A stretch of DNA of 64,000 nucleotides from contig NZ_CP013949.1 in NCBI RefSeq assembly GCF_000296215.2, positions 5,511,501 to 5,575,500 of the forward strand, written 5' to 3'. Origin of the DNA: Bradyrhizobium sp. CCGE-LA001. Its GTDB lineage: Bacteria; Pseudomonadota; Alphaproteobacteria; Rhizobiales; Xanthobacteraceae. Below the pieces are notes generated by a model that had not been told where the DNA came from, searched no databases, and was given only the letters and a program-made list of their open reading frames with translations. The position numbers were made by a program, and so were the translations under genes. Shown one piece after another: positions 25,291-34,529 of the stretch (the stretch's first letter is position 1; each line of letters starts with the position of its first letter).

Positions 25291-26541
25291 TCAGGCGCGC
25301 ACCGCCGCGAGACCCGGCACTGCGGCGAAGCCCGCCTTGGTGGCGTAGCCGCGCACGATGGCTTCGCGCTGGGAATAGCTCAGCACGTTGTCGACGTTGT
25401 CGAAACCGTCAGGCGCAAGCTGCTCGACAGCGTCGATGACGCCTTCGGGACCGCCGCGCCGGTTCGAGCGGACGATCTCTGCCGTCATCGGCAGGCGCTT
25501 CTTCTCGTATTCGAGCAGCGCCTGGCGCGGATGCTCGGCGCGCACCAACGCATCGGCGAGGCAGCGCGCATCGAGGATCGCCTGCGAGGCACCGTTCGAT
25601 CCGACCGGATACATCGGATGCGCGGCGTCGCCGAGCAGCGTGACGCGCCCCGCCGACCAATAGGGCAAGGGATCGCGATCACAGGTCGGATATTCGTAGA
25701 ATTCTGGCGTCGCCGAGATCAAGCTCCTGACGTCGATATAAGGGATCGAGAAGCGGGCCACGTGCGGCATCAGCTCCTCGCGGCGGCCCGGCCGCGACCA
25801 ATCCTCTTTCCGCGGCGGCGGCGCGTTGCCCTCGCCCACCTTCACCAGCACGGCCCAATTGGTCAGACGGCTCGCCGGGCTCGATCCTTCCGCGATCGGA
25901 TAAATCACCACCTTGGCATCGAGACCACCGGCCACGATCATGGATTTTCCGGTCAGGAACACCGGCCAGTCGCGGGCACCGCGCCACAGCATCAGGCCGT
26001 TCCAGCACGGCGGCCCTTCGTTCGGGAACAGCGTCTCGCGGACGCGCGAGTGAATGCCGTCGGCGCCGATCAGGATATCGCCGCGCGCGGTGCGGACGTG
26101 CGAGCCGGCGCGATCGAAGAAATAGGCGGTGACACCACCTTCGTCCTGCGTGAATGCGCCGAGCCGGCAGCCGGTGTGAATCGCCTCCCGCCCGAGCCGC
26201 TCCTCAACCGCCCGATGGATGACGCCCTGGAGGCGGCCGCGATGGATGGAGAATTGCGGCACGTCATGGCCGGCGTCGAGGCCGCGGGCTTCGCGCCAAA
26301 CCTCCTGGCCATGGCGATTGAGATAATAGAGCTGATCGGTGCGGATCGCGACGTCGTCGAGCTTCTGCAACAGGCCGAGGCCGGCCAGCTCGCGCATGGC
26401 ATGCGGCAGCGTGTTGATGCCGACGCCGAGCTCGCGAATGGTGTCGGCCTGCTCGAAGATCTCACAATCGAGGCCGCGCGAGCGCAGCATCAATGCCGTG
26501 GTGAGACCACCGATGCCGCCACCGACGATAATCGCCTTCAT
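25291..26541 (-). CDS. FAD-dependent monooxygenase (salicylate/3-hydroxybenzoate hydroxylase-like)
   Basis: 416 aa, class A flavoprotein hydroxylase. The dinucleotide motif GGGIGGLTTALML is at 8-20, the central DG motif lies in ILIGADGIHSRVRETLFP, and the GD motif is VTLLGDAAHPMYPVGSNG. It would hydroxylate an aromatic ring with NAD(P)H and O2. It lies 51 bp from the large monooxygenase/reductase gene on the same strand, so the two are probably co-transcribed. The substrate may be a different aromatic acid funnelled into the same pathway. Confidence 0.88.
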   Translation of the reverse strand: MKAIIVGGGIGGLTTALMLRSRGLDCEIFEQADTIRELGVGINTLPHAMRELAGLGLLQKLDDVAIRTDQLYYLNRHGQEVWREARGLDAGHDVPQFSIHRGRLQGVIHRAVEERLGREAIHTGCRLGAFTQDEGGVTAYFFDRAGSHVRTARGDILIGADGIHSRVRETLFPNEGPPCWNGLMLWRGARDWPVFLTGKSMIVAGGLDAKVVIYPIAEGSSPASRLTNWAVLVKVGEGNAPPPRKEDWSRPGRREELMPHVARFSIPYIDVRSLISATPEFYEYPTCDRDPLPYWSAGRVTLLGDAAHPMYPVGSNGASQAILDARCLADALVRAEHPRQALLEYEKKRLPMTAEIVRSNRRGGPEGVIDAVEQLAPDGFDNVDNVLSYSQREAIVRGYATKAGFAAVPGLAAVRA

Positions 26542-26592
26542 CGCCCAAACTCCACTGGAAACACAGGCAATGGGTTAACGTCGCACGGGCGG

Positions 26593-28944
26593 TCACTCCG
26601 CCGCAAGCGGCTTTGTCGCCTCCGCCTTGAGCTCGGCCCGGGTCTTGGGCTTAGCCTTAACTCTGAGCTCCTCGAGATCCTGCCGGTCGCGGACGCTGTT
26701 GCGGAAGATCTGATCTTTTCCGGGCAGATATTGCGGCGGGCAGAAGGCCTCGTTTGCCCCGTACCAGGCCGCCGCCTTCATGGTGAAGAAGGGGTCGACG
26801 AGATGGGGACGTCCGAGCGCGACGAGGTCCGCCCGGCCTGCGGCCAGAATGGTGTTGGCCTGGTCCGCCGTGGTGATGTTGCCGACACACATGGTGGCCA
26901 CCCGCGCCTCGTTGCGGACCTGGTCCGAAAACGGCGTCTGGAACATGCGCCCGTAGACCGGCTGCGCGTCGCGCACGGTCTGGCCGGTCGAGACGTCGAC
27001 GAGGTCGACGCCCGCCTCTGCAAAAGCGCGGGCGATGGCGACGGCATCATCGCCGGTAATGCCGCCGTCAGCCCAGTCGGTTGCGGAGATGCGCACCGAC
27101 ATCGGCTTGTGTGACGGCCACGCCGCGCGCAGCGCCTCGAAAATTTCGAGCGGGAACCGCAGACGGTTTTCGAGCGAGCCGCCATACTCGTCAGTGCGGG
27201 TATTGGTCAGGGGCGAGATGAAGCTCGCGAGCAGATAGCCGTGGGCGCAGTGCAGTTCGAGCATGTCGAAGCCGCAGCGCTCGCCGCGCTCGGCCGCTGC
27301 GACGAAAGCGTCCCTCACGGCATTCATGCCGGCGCGATCGAGCTCGCGCGGCACCTGGCTGTCGGGGAAATAGGGCAGCGGCGATGCCGACAAGATATCC
27401 CAGCCGCCCTGCTCCAGGGGGCGGTCCATGCCATCCCACATCAATTTGGTCGCGCCCTTGCGGCCCGCGTGACCCAGTTGCAGGCAGATCTTAGCGGCTG
27501 AATTGGCGTGGACGAAATCCACGATCCGGCGCCAGGAAGCCTCCTGCTCGTCGTTCCAGAGGCCGGCACAACCGAGCGTGATCCGGGCATCGCGGCTGAC
27601 GCAGGTCATTTCGGTGAAGATCAGCGCGGCGCCGCCGATCGCACGCGAGCCGTAATGCACGAGGTGAAAGTCGGTCGGCACGCCTTCCTTGGCCGAATAC
27701 ATGCACATCGGCGACACCACCGCGCGATTGGCGAGTTCCATCTCTCGCAAGCGGAACGGCTGGAACAGCGGCACCATCGGCCGGTCAATGTCGACATCGA
27801 ACCCGCTGCTGCGCACTTGCCTGGCGAACGTCTTCTCGACCTCGGCCACGAAGTCCGGCGCGCGGAGCTTGAGATTGTCATAGGTGATCGCCTTGGAGCG
27901 CGTCATCACGCCGAAGGCGAACTGCACGGGATCGAAGTCCCAGAAGCGGTCGACGTGCTCGAACCAGACCAACGAGACGTCGGCGGCATGCTGCGTCTTC
28001 TCGACCTCCTCGCGGCGGCCATGCTCATAGACCTCCAGCGCCGCCTTGATGCTGGGCGCCTTCTCCATCGCTTCGGCCAGCGCGATGGCGTCCTCCATCG
28101 CAAGCTTGGTGCCTGAGCCGATCGAGAAATGCGCGCTCGCCTTGGCGTCGCCGAGCAGGACCATGTTGTCCTTCACCCAGCGCTTGCTGCGGATCATCGG
28201 GAAGTTGCGCCACATCGAGCGGTTGGTCAGCAACCGGTGCCCGCCGAGGAACCAGCCGAAGATCTCCGCCATCCGCGCGGCGGACTGGGCTTCGTCCAGC
28301 CCGGTCAGCCCAGCCCGCTCGAACGTCTCCGGATCCGTCTCGAAGATCCAGGTCGAATGCCCAGCCTCATACTGATAGGCATGGGCGATGAACGGGCCCC
28401 ACTCGGTTTCCTGGAAAATGAAGGTGAAGGCATCGAGCGACTTGGTCGAGCCCATCCAGGCGAACTTGTTGGAGCGGACATCGACCTCGGGCTGGAAATG
28501 ATCAACATGTTTCTCGCGGAAGCGGCTGTTGATGCCATCCGCGAGCAGGATGAGATCGGCATCCGCGAAGCGGGATTCGTTGTCGATATCCACTTCAAAA
28601 TGCAGGGCGACGCCCAGCTCGCGAGCGCGCTCCTGAAGGATCAGCAGCAGCTTCTGGCGCGAGCAGCCGCAAAAGCCATTGCCGCCGACCCGATGCACCG
28701 TGCCGCGAAAGTGCACGGCAATGTCGTCCCAATAGGCGAATTCCTGGGTGATGCGGCGGTAGCTCGGAAGATCGTGCTTCTCGAAATTGTCCAGCGTGGC
28801 ATCGGAGAACACCACGCCGAAGCCGAAAGTATCATCGGCCCGGTTGCGCTCATACACCGTGACTTCGGCGCCCGGCCGCTGCTTCTTGAGCAGGATCGCA
28901 GCATAGAGACCCGCAGGTCCGCCACCGATGATCGCGACTTTCAT
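26593..28944 (-). CDS. 2-aminobenzoyl-CoA monooxygenase/reductase (or salicylyl-CoA 5-hydroxylase-type fusion)
   Basis: 783 aa two-domain flavoenzyme. Residues 1-385 are a class A monooxygenase (GGGPAGLYAAILLKK; LADGINSRFR; MVLLGDAKASAHFSIGSG). Residues 395-740 are an old-yellow-enzyme-like FMN reductase (FRLREMELANRAVVSPMCMY; FHLVHYGSRAIGG; LQLGHAGRKG). This fusion is the hallmark of the dearomatising enzyme of aerobic anthranilate catabolism, which oxygenates and then reduces 2-aminobenzoyl-CoA. The neighbouring aryl-CoA ligase supports this. The same architecture is named salicylyl-CoA 5-hydroxylase in other loci. A MarR-type element is 36 bp upstream. Confidence 0.87.
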   Translation of the reverse strand: MKVAIIGGGPAGLYAAILLKKQRPGAEVTVYERNRADDTFGFGVVFSDATLDNFEKHDLPSYRRITQEFAYWDDIAVHFRGTVHRVGGNGFCGCSRQKLLLILQERARELGVALHFEVDIDNESRFADADLILLADGINSRFREKHVDHFQPEVDVRSNKFAWMGSTKSLDAFTFIFQETEWGPFIAHAYQYEAGHSTWIFETDPETFERAGLTGLDEAQSAARMAEIFGWFLGGHRLLTNRSMWRNFPMIRSKRWVKDNMVLLGDAKASAHFSIGSGTKLAMEDAIALAEAMEKAPSIKAALEVYEHGRREEVEKTQHAADVSLVWFEHVDRFWDFDPVQFAFGVMTRSKAITYDNLKLRAPDFVAEVEKTFARQVRSSGFDVDIDRPMVPLFQPFRLREMELANRAVVSPMCMYSAKEGVPTDFHLVHYGSRAIGGAALIFTEMTCVSRDARITLGCAGLWNDEQEASWRRIVDFVHANSAAKICLQLGHAGRKGATKLMWDGMDRPLEQGGWDILSASPLPYFPDSQVPRELDRAGMNAVRDAFVAAAERGERCGFDMLELHCAHGYLLASFISPLTNTRTDEYGGSLENRLRFPLEIFEALRAAWPSHKPMSVRISATDWADGGITGDDAVAIARAFAEAGVDLVDVSTGQTVRDAQPVYGRMFQTPFSDQVRNEARVATMCVGNITTADQANTILAAGRADLVALGRPHLVDPFFTMKAAAWYGANEAFCPPQYLPGKDQIFRNSVRDRQDLEELRVKAKPKTRAELKAEATKPLAAE

Positions 28945-28979
28945 GGGAGCCTCGCCAATTCACCCGGCCACGGAAACTA

Positions 28980-28993
28980 TTTTAAGCCTAAAA
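28980..28993. promoter_or_regulatory. MarR-regulon element 4 (monooxygenase/reductase promoter)
   Basis: TTTTAAGCCTAAAA followed by TAATTTCGCGC; the core is the reverse complement of the 22756 element. It is 35 bp upstream of the start codon, an operator-like position. Confidence 0.6.
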
Positions 28994-29041
28994 TAATTTC
29001 GCGCAAGCCCCCTGTCGCGGCTTCCCGGAAAGAGGACCGCC

Positions 29042-29878
29042 CTAGTCGCCCCTGAAGACCGGTTTGACCTTGTTCGCGAACGCCTCGAAGGCGCGCTCGA
29101 AATCCGCCGTGGTCATACAGAGTGCCTGGGCGACGGCTTCCGCCTCGATCGCTTCCTCCACCGACATCGCCCATTCCATCGCCAGCATCCGTTTGGTCAT
29201 GGTATTGGCGAAGGTCGGCCCTTCAGCGATCTGCTTCGCCAGAACCTGCGCCTGGAGCAGCAGCTGCTCCGGCGTGACGAGCCGGCTGAAGAAGCCCCAG
29301 CGCTCGCCCTCCTCGGCGGTCATGAACCGGCCGGTGTAGAGCAGTTCGGAGGCGCGCGACTGGCCGATGATCCGCGGCAGGATCACGCAGGCGCCCATGT
29401 CGCAGCCGGCAAGGCCGACCTTGTTGAACAGGAACGCCACCTTGGCTCCGCTGGCTGCGAGGCGGATATCAGAGGCCATGGCGATGATCGCGCCCGCACC
29501 GGCGCAGATGCCCTCGACCGCGGCCACGATCGGCTGCGGGCAGGCCCGCATCGCCTTGACGAGGTCGCCCGTCATGCGCGTGAAGGCCGTCAGCCCCTTG
29601 GTGTCCATCTTCACGAGCGGGCCGATGATCTCGAACACGTCGCCGCCGGACGAGAAATTGCCGCCGGCGCCGGTGACGACGATGGTCTTGACCGCATCGT
29701 CGAAGGCGCAGGCGCGGAAGAAATCGGTCAGCTCCCGGTAGCTTTCGAAGGTGAGCGGATTCTTCCGCTCGGGACGATTGAGCGTGACTGTCGCGACGCC
29801 CTCGACCACGGCCAGCAGGAAATGCTGCGGTGAATAATCAGCGAGCGGCACGGTGACGGGATTGGCTGGTCTGCTCAT
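29042..29878 (-). CDS. Enoyl-CoA hydratase/isomerase family protein
   Basis: 278 aa, crotonase fold. The oxyanion-hole segments are GAGGNFSSGGDVFEI and AAVEGICAGAGAIIAMASDIRLA, and the second catalytic region includes GLAGCDMGACVILPRIIG. The usual second Glu is replaced around that loop, so it may be a hydratase variant or ring hydrolase. It lies 97 bp upstream of the monooxygenase/reductase gene on the same strand. It likely hydrates or opens the dearomatised CoA ester. Confidence 0.85.
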   Translation of the reverse strand: MSRPANPVTVPLADYSPQHFLLAVVEGVATVTLNRPERKNPLTFESYRELTDFFRACAFDDAVKTIVVTGAGGNFSSGGDVFEIIGPLVKMDTKGLTAFTRMTGDLVKAMRACPQPIVAAVEGICAGAGAIIAMASDIRLAASGAKVAFLFNKVGLAGCDMGACVILPRIIGQSRASELLYTGRFMTAEEGERWGFFSRLVTPEQLLLQAQVLAKQIAEGPTFANTMTKRMLAMEWAMSVEEAIEAEAVAQALCMTTADFERAFEAFANKVKPVFRGD

Positions 29879-29920
29879 GCGATCTCCTTGGATGTCTTGA
29901 TCCGGGCCTGCATTGCCATG

Positions 29921-30682
29921 TTAGATTTCACCGCCCGCAACCGCGATCGCCTGCCCGGTGATCGCGCTGGCGCCCTCGCCGCACAGCCAGAGCACCGCGT
30001 CGGCCACCTCCTGCGGCGTGATTAGTTTTCCTTGCGGATTGTGCTTCGCGAGCTCGGCGATCGCCTGCTCGCGGGTTCGGCCGGTCTTCTTCATGATGTT
30101 GTCGATGCTGCCGGCGACCAGATCGGTGTCGGTGAAACCGGGACACACCGCATTCACGGTCACATGGCTTCCGGCCATTTCGAGGGCAAGGGAACGCACG
30201 AGGCCGACAACGGCATGCTTCGCGGCGACGTAGGCGCTGACATAGGCATAGCCCTTGAGCCCGGCGGTGGACGCCACCGCGACAATGCGGCCGTAGGGAC
30301 GATCCTTCATGCCTGGCAGCACAGCCTGGACGGCATGCACGACGCCCATGAAATTGACATCCATCATCCGGCTGAAGAGCGCGCTGTCCGATTTCGCGAA
30401 CGGCGCCGATTCAGCGCTGCCTGCATTGGCAATCAGGATGTCGATCGGCTTGCGCGCACTCGCTTCAAGGATGGCGGCCTTCACCGACGCCTCATCAGAG
30501 ACATCGGCAACGGCCGCAGAATGTGCGGCGCCCGCATCGACGGTCTCGGCAAGGCTCGCCGCATTCCGGCCGAGCACGGTAACGGTGGCGCCCGCATCGA
30601 CGAGAGAGGCAGCTATCGCGCGGCCGATGCCGCGACCGCCACCGGTCACCAGCGCGTGCGGCGAATGCGGCAATCCGGACAT
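29921..30682 (-). CDS. SDR family 3-hydroxyacyl-CoA dehydrogenase-like protein
   Basis: 253 aa. The Rossmann motif GGGRGIGRAI, NAGSAESAPF, the Ser in VAVASTAGLKG and YVAAKHAVVGL (YxxxK) give a complete classical SDR set. The C-terminal end GEGASAITGQAIAVAGGEI is typical of 2-hydroxycyclohexane-carboxyl-CoA dehydrogenase-like and FabG-like members in aromatic clusters. It heads the minus-strand unit with the hydratase and monooxygenase/reductase. Element 5 is 40 bp upstream. Confidence 0.87.
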   Translation of the reverse strand: MSGLPHSPHALVTGGGRGIGRAIAASLVDAGATVTVLGRNAASLAETVDAGAAHSAAVADVSDEASVKAAILEASARKPIDILIANAGSAESAPFAKSDSALFSRMMDVNFMGVVHAVQAVLPGMKDRPYGRIVAVASTAGLKGYAYVSAYVAAKHAVVGLVRSLALEMAGSHVTVNAVCPGFTDTDLVAGSIDNIMKKTGRTREQAIAELAKHNPQGKLITPQEVADAVLWLCGEGASAITGQAIAVAGGEI

Positions 30683-30721
30683 GCGCTGGCTCCCTGGGAT
30701 GCAGATCGTTTCCTCGATATA

Positions 30722-30735
30722 TTTTAACCTTCAAA
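30722..30735. promoter_or_regulatory. MarR-regulon element 5 (SDR promoter)
   Basis: TTTTAACCTTCAAA in the divergent 190-bp intergenic region, on the SDR side. It shares TTTTAA and the CTTCAAA half with elements 2 and 3. Confidence 0.5.
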
Positions 30736-30798
30736 TTTTTGCAACGAAAGCACTGATCGACTCGGCGAGAGCCGGCACAGTGCCCGGCCCGAAAATTG

Positions 30799-30812
30799 CT
30801 TTAAGCCTAAAA
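30799..30812. promoter_or_regulatory. MarR-regulon element 6 (hydrolase operon promoter)
   Basis: CTTTAAGCCTAAAA, 13 of 14 identical to element 4. It is 62 bp upstream of the GTG start of the alpha/beta hydrolase gene, the first gene of the plus-strand operon. Confidence 0.6.
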
Positions 30813-30873
30813 TTATCACTTCCCATCGCCCGCAAGCCTGTTAGCATCAAGGGGCCAAGCAAAAGGATGTCGC

Positions 30874-31689
30874 GTGTCGCAGCCTTCGCCAATGATAACA
30901 AAAGACGGACGCTTCGCCTACGAAGCCGCGGGCGATCCGGGCGCAACACCTTTGATCTTCCTGCATGGTATTGGCGGCGCGGCGCGGGCTTGGCGGCGTC
31001 AGCTTGCCACATTCGACACCCGCTTCCGCGCCATCGCATGGGATATGCCGGGCTATGGCGGTTCGGCGCCGCTCGCCAGCGTCAGCATCGCTGCCCTGGC
31101 GGATGCGCTCCAGCAATTCATCGATCAGCTTGGTGCAAGCAGGCCTGTGCTGGTCGGTCATTCGATCGGCGGCATGATCGTCCAGAAATGGCTGGTGCAG
31201 TCACCGAAACTGGCGCGCGCGGTCGTCCTGGCGCAGACCAGCCCGGCTTTTGGCAAGGCCGATGGTGACTGGCAGAAATCGTTCATTGCGGCCCGCCTCG
31301 GGCCGCTCGATCGCGGCGAGACGATGAAGTCGCTGGCGCCTTCGCTGGTGACGGAGCTGGTCGGCGACGATCCGGATCCAAGGGGAATGGACCTTGCGCG
31401 CGAGTGCATGGCAAGCGTGCCGGAGGCAAGCTATCGCGCCATGATGTTGGCATTGATGGGGTTCGATCAGCGCAGCACGCTCAAGGATATTTCCATCCCG
31501 ACGCTGCTGCTGTCGGGCTCCAAAGACAACAACGCGCCTGCGCCGATGATGGCGAAGACGGCGACCTACATCCCGGCAGCCGAATATGTCGAGCTTGCCG
31601 GCGTCGGCCATCTCGCCAATCTCGAACGCCCTGACGCCTTCGACGAGGCCCTTGGGCGGTTCCTGAACTCTCTCGCGAACAAAGCGTAA
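30874..31689 (+). CDS. Alpha/beta hydrolase
   Basis: 271 aa from a GTG at 30874 (AAAAGGA 7 nt upstream). The nucleophile elbow is VGHSIGG (Ser about residue 97), the acid lies in LLLSGSKDNNAP, and the catalytic His is in LAGVGHLANLE. The oxyanion segment FLHGIGGAARAW is also present. It is the first gene of a six-gene plus-strand operon of acyl-CoA enzymes. It could be a thioesterase or a C-C/amide hydrolase acting on a ring-opened intermediate. Confidence 0.87.
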   Translation: MSQPSPMITKDGRFAYEAAGDPGATPLIFLHGIGGAARAWRRQLATFDTRFRAIAWDMPGYGGSAPLASVSIAALADALQQFIDQLGASRPVLVGHSIGGMIVQKWLVQSPKLARAVVLAQTSPAFGKADGDWQKSFIAARLGPLDRGETMKSLAPSLVTELVGDDPDPRGMDLARECMASVPEASYRAMMLALMGFDQRSTLKDISIPTLLLSGSKDNNAPAPMMAKTATYIPAAEYVELAGVGHLANLERPDAFDEALGRFLNSLANKA

Positions 31690-31701
31690 GGTGACCGCGC
31701 A

Positions 31702-32991
31702 ATGACCATGCAAGTCAGCAAGACCATGAGCACGACCGAGAAGGTTGCGCTGGATGCGCCGATCTTCGATCCCGTGGCATTCCGCCTGAGCGACGAGCAA
31801 GCCGGGATCATCGCGCGCGCCCGCGAGATCGGCCAGAGCGTGTTCGCGGGCCGCGCCGCCACGTACGATCGCGAAGCGATCTTTCCGACCGAGAACTATC
31901 GCGATCTGCATCGCGTCGGCCTGCTCGGTATTGCCGTTCCCAAGAGGCACGGCGGCCTCGGCGCCGACTACCAGACCTATGCTTTGGCGGCGGCCGAGAT
32001 CGGCCGCTATTGCGGCGCGACCGCGCTGACCTGGAATATGCACGTCTGCTCGACCCTGTGGTCGGGTCCCCTCGCCGACGATCTCGACATGGACGCGGAC
32101 ACCCGCGCCGAGCACGAGCGGCGGCGCGCGGTTCACTACAAGCGCATCGTCGAGGACGGCGCGATCTATTCGCAGCCGTTCTCCGAAGGCGGTGCGGCGG
32201 CCGCGGGCGGAGTCGCATTCGGCACGGAGGCAAGGCCGGTCGATGGTGGCTGGATCGTCAACGGCAAGAAGATCTTTGCCTCGCTCTCGGGCCACGCCGA
32301 CTATTATGGCGTGCTCTGCACCGAGATCGAGGAAGGCGAGAAGGCCTCGCGCCGCAACACGCTTTATTTGGCTATCTCGGCCAAGTCGAACGGCGTCTCG
32401 GTCGTCGGCGACTGGGATCCGCTCGGCATGCGCGGAACAGTGTCGCGAACGCTCCTGTTCAAGGACGTGTTCGTGCCGGAGGATGCGGCGCTGATGCCGC
32501 GCGGCGTCTATTTCCAGGCCGCGATGCGGTGGCCCCACATGTTCCTGACGCTGTCGCCGACCTATATGGGCCTCGCACAAGCCGCCTACGACTTCACCGT
32601 GCGCTATCTGCGCGGCGAGGTGCCAGGGATGCCGCCGGTCAAGCGCAGGATGTATCCCACCAAGCAGATCGCGGTGGCGCAGATGCAGATCAAGCTGGAG
32701 CAGATCAAGGCGATCTGGTTTCAGGCTGTGACCGAAGCCCGCGCCAATCCGAGCAAGGAACAGGTTCTGCGGGCCTATGCCGCACAATATTCGGTGATGG
32801 AGGGTGCCAACGAGCTCGCCGCGCTCGCCATCCGCACTTGCGGCGGCCAAGCCATGCTGCGGTCACTGCCATTGGAGCGGATCTACCGCGACAGCCGCTG
32901 CGGCTCGCTGATGCTGCCCTGGACCGCCGAACTCTGCCTCGACCGCATCGGGCGCGAGGCACTTTACGAGGCTGGCGAGACGGACGACTGA
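31702..32991 (+). CDS. Acyl-CoA dehydrogenase family flavoprotein
   Basis: 429 aa, acyl-CoA dehydrogenase fold: an N-terminal helical domain, a middle beta domain (YSQPFSEGGAAAAGGVAFGTEA, then WIVNGKKIFASLSGHADYYGV) and a C-terminal helical domain (QYSVMEGANELAALAIRTCGGQAMLRSLPLERIYRD). The start has AAGGTGA upstream and lies 12 bp after the hydrolase stop. The residues at the usual catalytic Glu position cannot be fixed by eye. It probably oxidises an alicyclic acyl-CoA intermediate. Confidence 0.87.
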   Translation: MTMQVSKTMSTTEKVALDAPIFDPVAFRLSDEQAGIIARAREIGQSVFAGRAATYDREAIFPTENYRDLHRVGLLGIAVPKRHGGLGADYQTYALAAAEIGRYCGATALTWNMHVCSTLWSGPLADDLDMDADTRAEHERRRAVHYKRIVEDGAIYSQPFSEGGAAAAGGVAFGTEARPVDGGWIVNGKKIFASLSGHADYYGVLCTEIEEGEKASRRNTLYLAISAKSNGVSVVGDWDPLGMRGTVSRTLLFKDVFVPEDAALMPRGVYFQAAMRWPHMFLTLSPTYMGLAQAAYDFTVRYLRGEVPGMPPVKRRMYPTKQIAVAQMQIKLEQIKAIWFQAVTEARANPSKEQVLRAYAAQYSVMEGANELAALAIRTCGGQAMLRSLPLERIYRDSRCGSLMLPWTAELCLDRIGREALYEAGETDD

Positions 32992-32993
32992 TT

Positions 32994-34529
32994 GTGGACC
33001 TCTGTAGTCTGATCGATCGCAACGCGGCGTTTTCGCCAGACAAGACCGCCATTGCCTTCGAGGGGGAACGGCTGAGCTATGCGGCGTTCGCCGCGCGCAT
33101 CGAACGGACCGCCACCGCCCTGAAGCAAGAGCTGGGCGTCGGCCGCGGCGACCGTGTCGCGATCCTGAGCCTGAACCGGCCCGACTACCTGGTTCTGCTG
33201 TACGCCTGCGCGCGGCTGGGGGCGATGCTGGTGCCGCTGAACTGGCGGCTGGCCGTGGCCGAGCAGCTGTTCATTCTGAGCGATGCCGGCGCCAAGGTCC
33301 TGGTGCTCGAACAGGCATTTGAAGGCGTGCTCACCGAACTTGAAAGGACCGCGCCTGAGACATCCGTCGTCGGCCTCGATTTCGCCCCACCGCGCGGCGC
33401 GACATTCGAAAACCTGTTGGCTTGCAGCGAGGGCAGCGGCCGCAACCCGCACACTGACCTCTCCTGCCCGCTCCTCATCGTTTACACCTCGGGAACGACG
33501 GGGCGGCCGAAGGGCGCGGTGCTGCGGCAGGAGGCGCTGTTCTGGAACGGCGTCATGAGCCAGCACATGCACAACATGACCTCGGACGATCATGTGCTGA
33601 CGGTGCTGCCGTTCTTCCACGTCGGCGGCCTCAACATCCAGACCACGCCTGCGCTGCAGCTGGGCGCAACCGTCACGATCCACGCGCGGTTTGCGCCGGA
33701 CACGGCGCTCGCGGCGATCGAACAGAAGCGGCCGACGCTGACGGTGATGGTGCCGGCGATCATCCATGCCGTGAGCGAGCATCCTGGCTGGGCAGTGGCC
33801 GATCTCTCATCACTGAAGGCCGTCGCGACAGGCTCGACCATCGTACCGCCGCACCTGATCGATCGTTTCACCGCGCGCGGCGTTCCCGTGCTTCAGGTCT
33901 ACGGCTCCACCGAAACCTGCCCTATCGCAGTCTACACCCGCCTCGGCGGCGATCTCTCACGGGTTGGATCGACCGGACTCGCCGGCCTGTACTGCGAGGC
34001 GAAAGTCATTGACCAGATCGGCAACGAGGTGCCGGCGGGCACACCGGGAGAGATCGCGGTGCGCGGCGCCAACGTCTTCTTCGAATATTGGGGCAACGAG
34101 GCCGCCACGCGCGATGCGCTTCACGACGGCTGGTATCGGACCGGCGATATCGGCCTGTGCGATGCCGACGGCTATTTCTGGGTGCGCGACCGCAAGAAGA
34201 ATCTGATCATTTCCGGCGGCGAGAATGTTTATCCGGCGGAGGTCGAGCGCGTCCTGCTCGAACATCCCGATGTCAGCGAATGCGCCGTGATCGGCCGGCT
34301 GGACCCGCGCTGGGACGAAGTCCCCATCGCCTATGTGATCCCGCGATCCGGCGCGCGGCTCGAAGCGCATGAGCTCAGAACGCACGCCCAGGCGCAGCTC
34401 GCGCGCTACAAAGTTCCACGCGAGATCGTCTTCGTCACCGACATGCCGCGCACGGCGCTGGGCAAGGTCCAGCATTTCCTGCTGAAGCAGCTTGATGCGC
34501 AGTCGCGCGTGCAAGGAGAAGCGTCTTGA
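32994..34529 (+). CDS. AMP-forming acyl-CoA synthetase
   Basis: 511 aa from a GTG two bases after the dehydrogenase stop; the open frame upstream of that point is only an out-of-frame reading of the preceding gene. The P-loop is VYTSGTTGRPKG, A5 is QVYGSTE, the core motif is YRTGDIGLCDADGYFWVRDRK, and the catalytic Lys is in RTALGKVQHF. It is a medium- or long-chain/aryl acid CoA ligase of the FadD group. It is a second ligase for the cluster, perhaps for a carboxylate product released by the hydrolase. Confidence 0.88.
   Translation: MDLCSLIDRNAAFSPDKTAIAFEGERLSYAAFAARIERTATALKQELGVGRGDRVAILSLNRPDYLVLLYACARLGAMLVPLNWRLAVAEQLFILSDAGAKVLVLEQAFEGVLTELERTAPETSVVGLDFAPPRGATFENLLACSEGSGRNPHTDLSCPLLIVYTSGTTGRPKGAVLRQEALFWNGVMSQHMHNMTSDDHVLTVLPFFHVGGLNIQTTPALQLGATVTIHARFAPDTALAAIEQKRPTLTVMVPAIIHAVSEHPGWAVADLSSLKAVATGSTIVPPHLIDRFTARGVPVLQVYGSTETCPIAVYTRLGGDLSRVGSTGLAGLYCEAKVIDQIGNEVPAGTPGEIAVRGANVFFEYWGNEAATRDALHDGWYRTGDIGLCDADGYFWVRDRKKNLIISGGENVYPAEVERVLLEHPDVSECAVIGRLDPRWDEVPIAYVIPRSGARLEAHELRTHAQAQLARYKVPREIVFVTDMPRTALGKVQHFLLKQLDAQSRVQGEAS

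Noticed and set aside
31201..32850. 549-codon minus-strand frame opposite hydrolase and acyl-CoA dehydrogenase genes
   Set aside because: It spans two real genes on the other strand and has shadow-like composition.
32010..32993. N-terminal extension of the acyl-CoA synthetase frame
   Set aside because: It overlaps the acyl-CoA dehydrogenase gene in another frame; the ligase family begins at the GTG at 32994.
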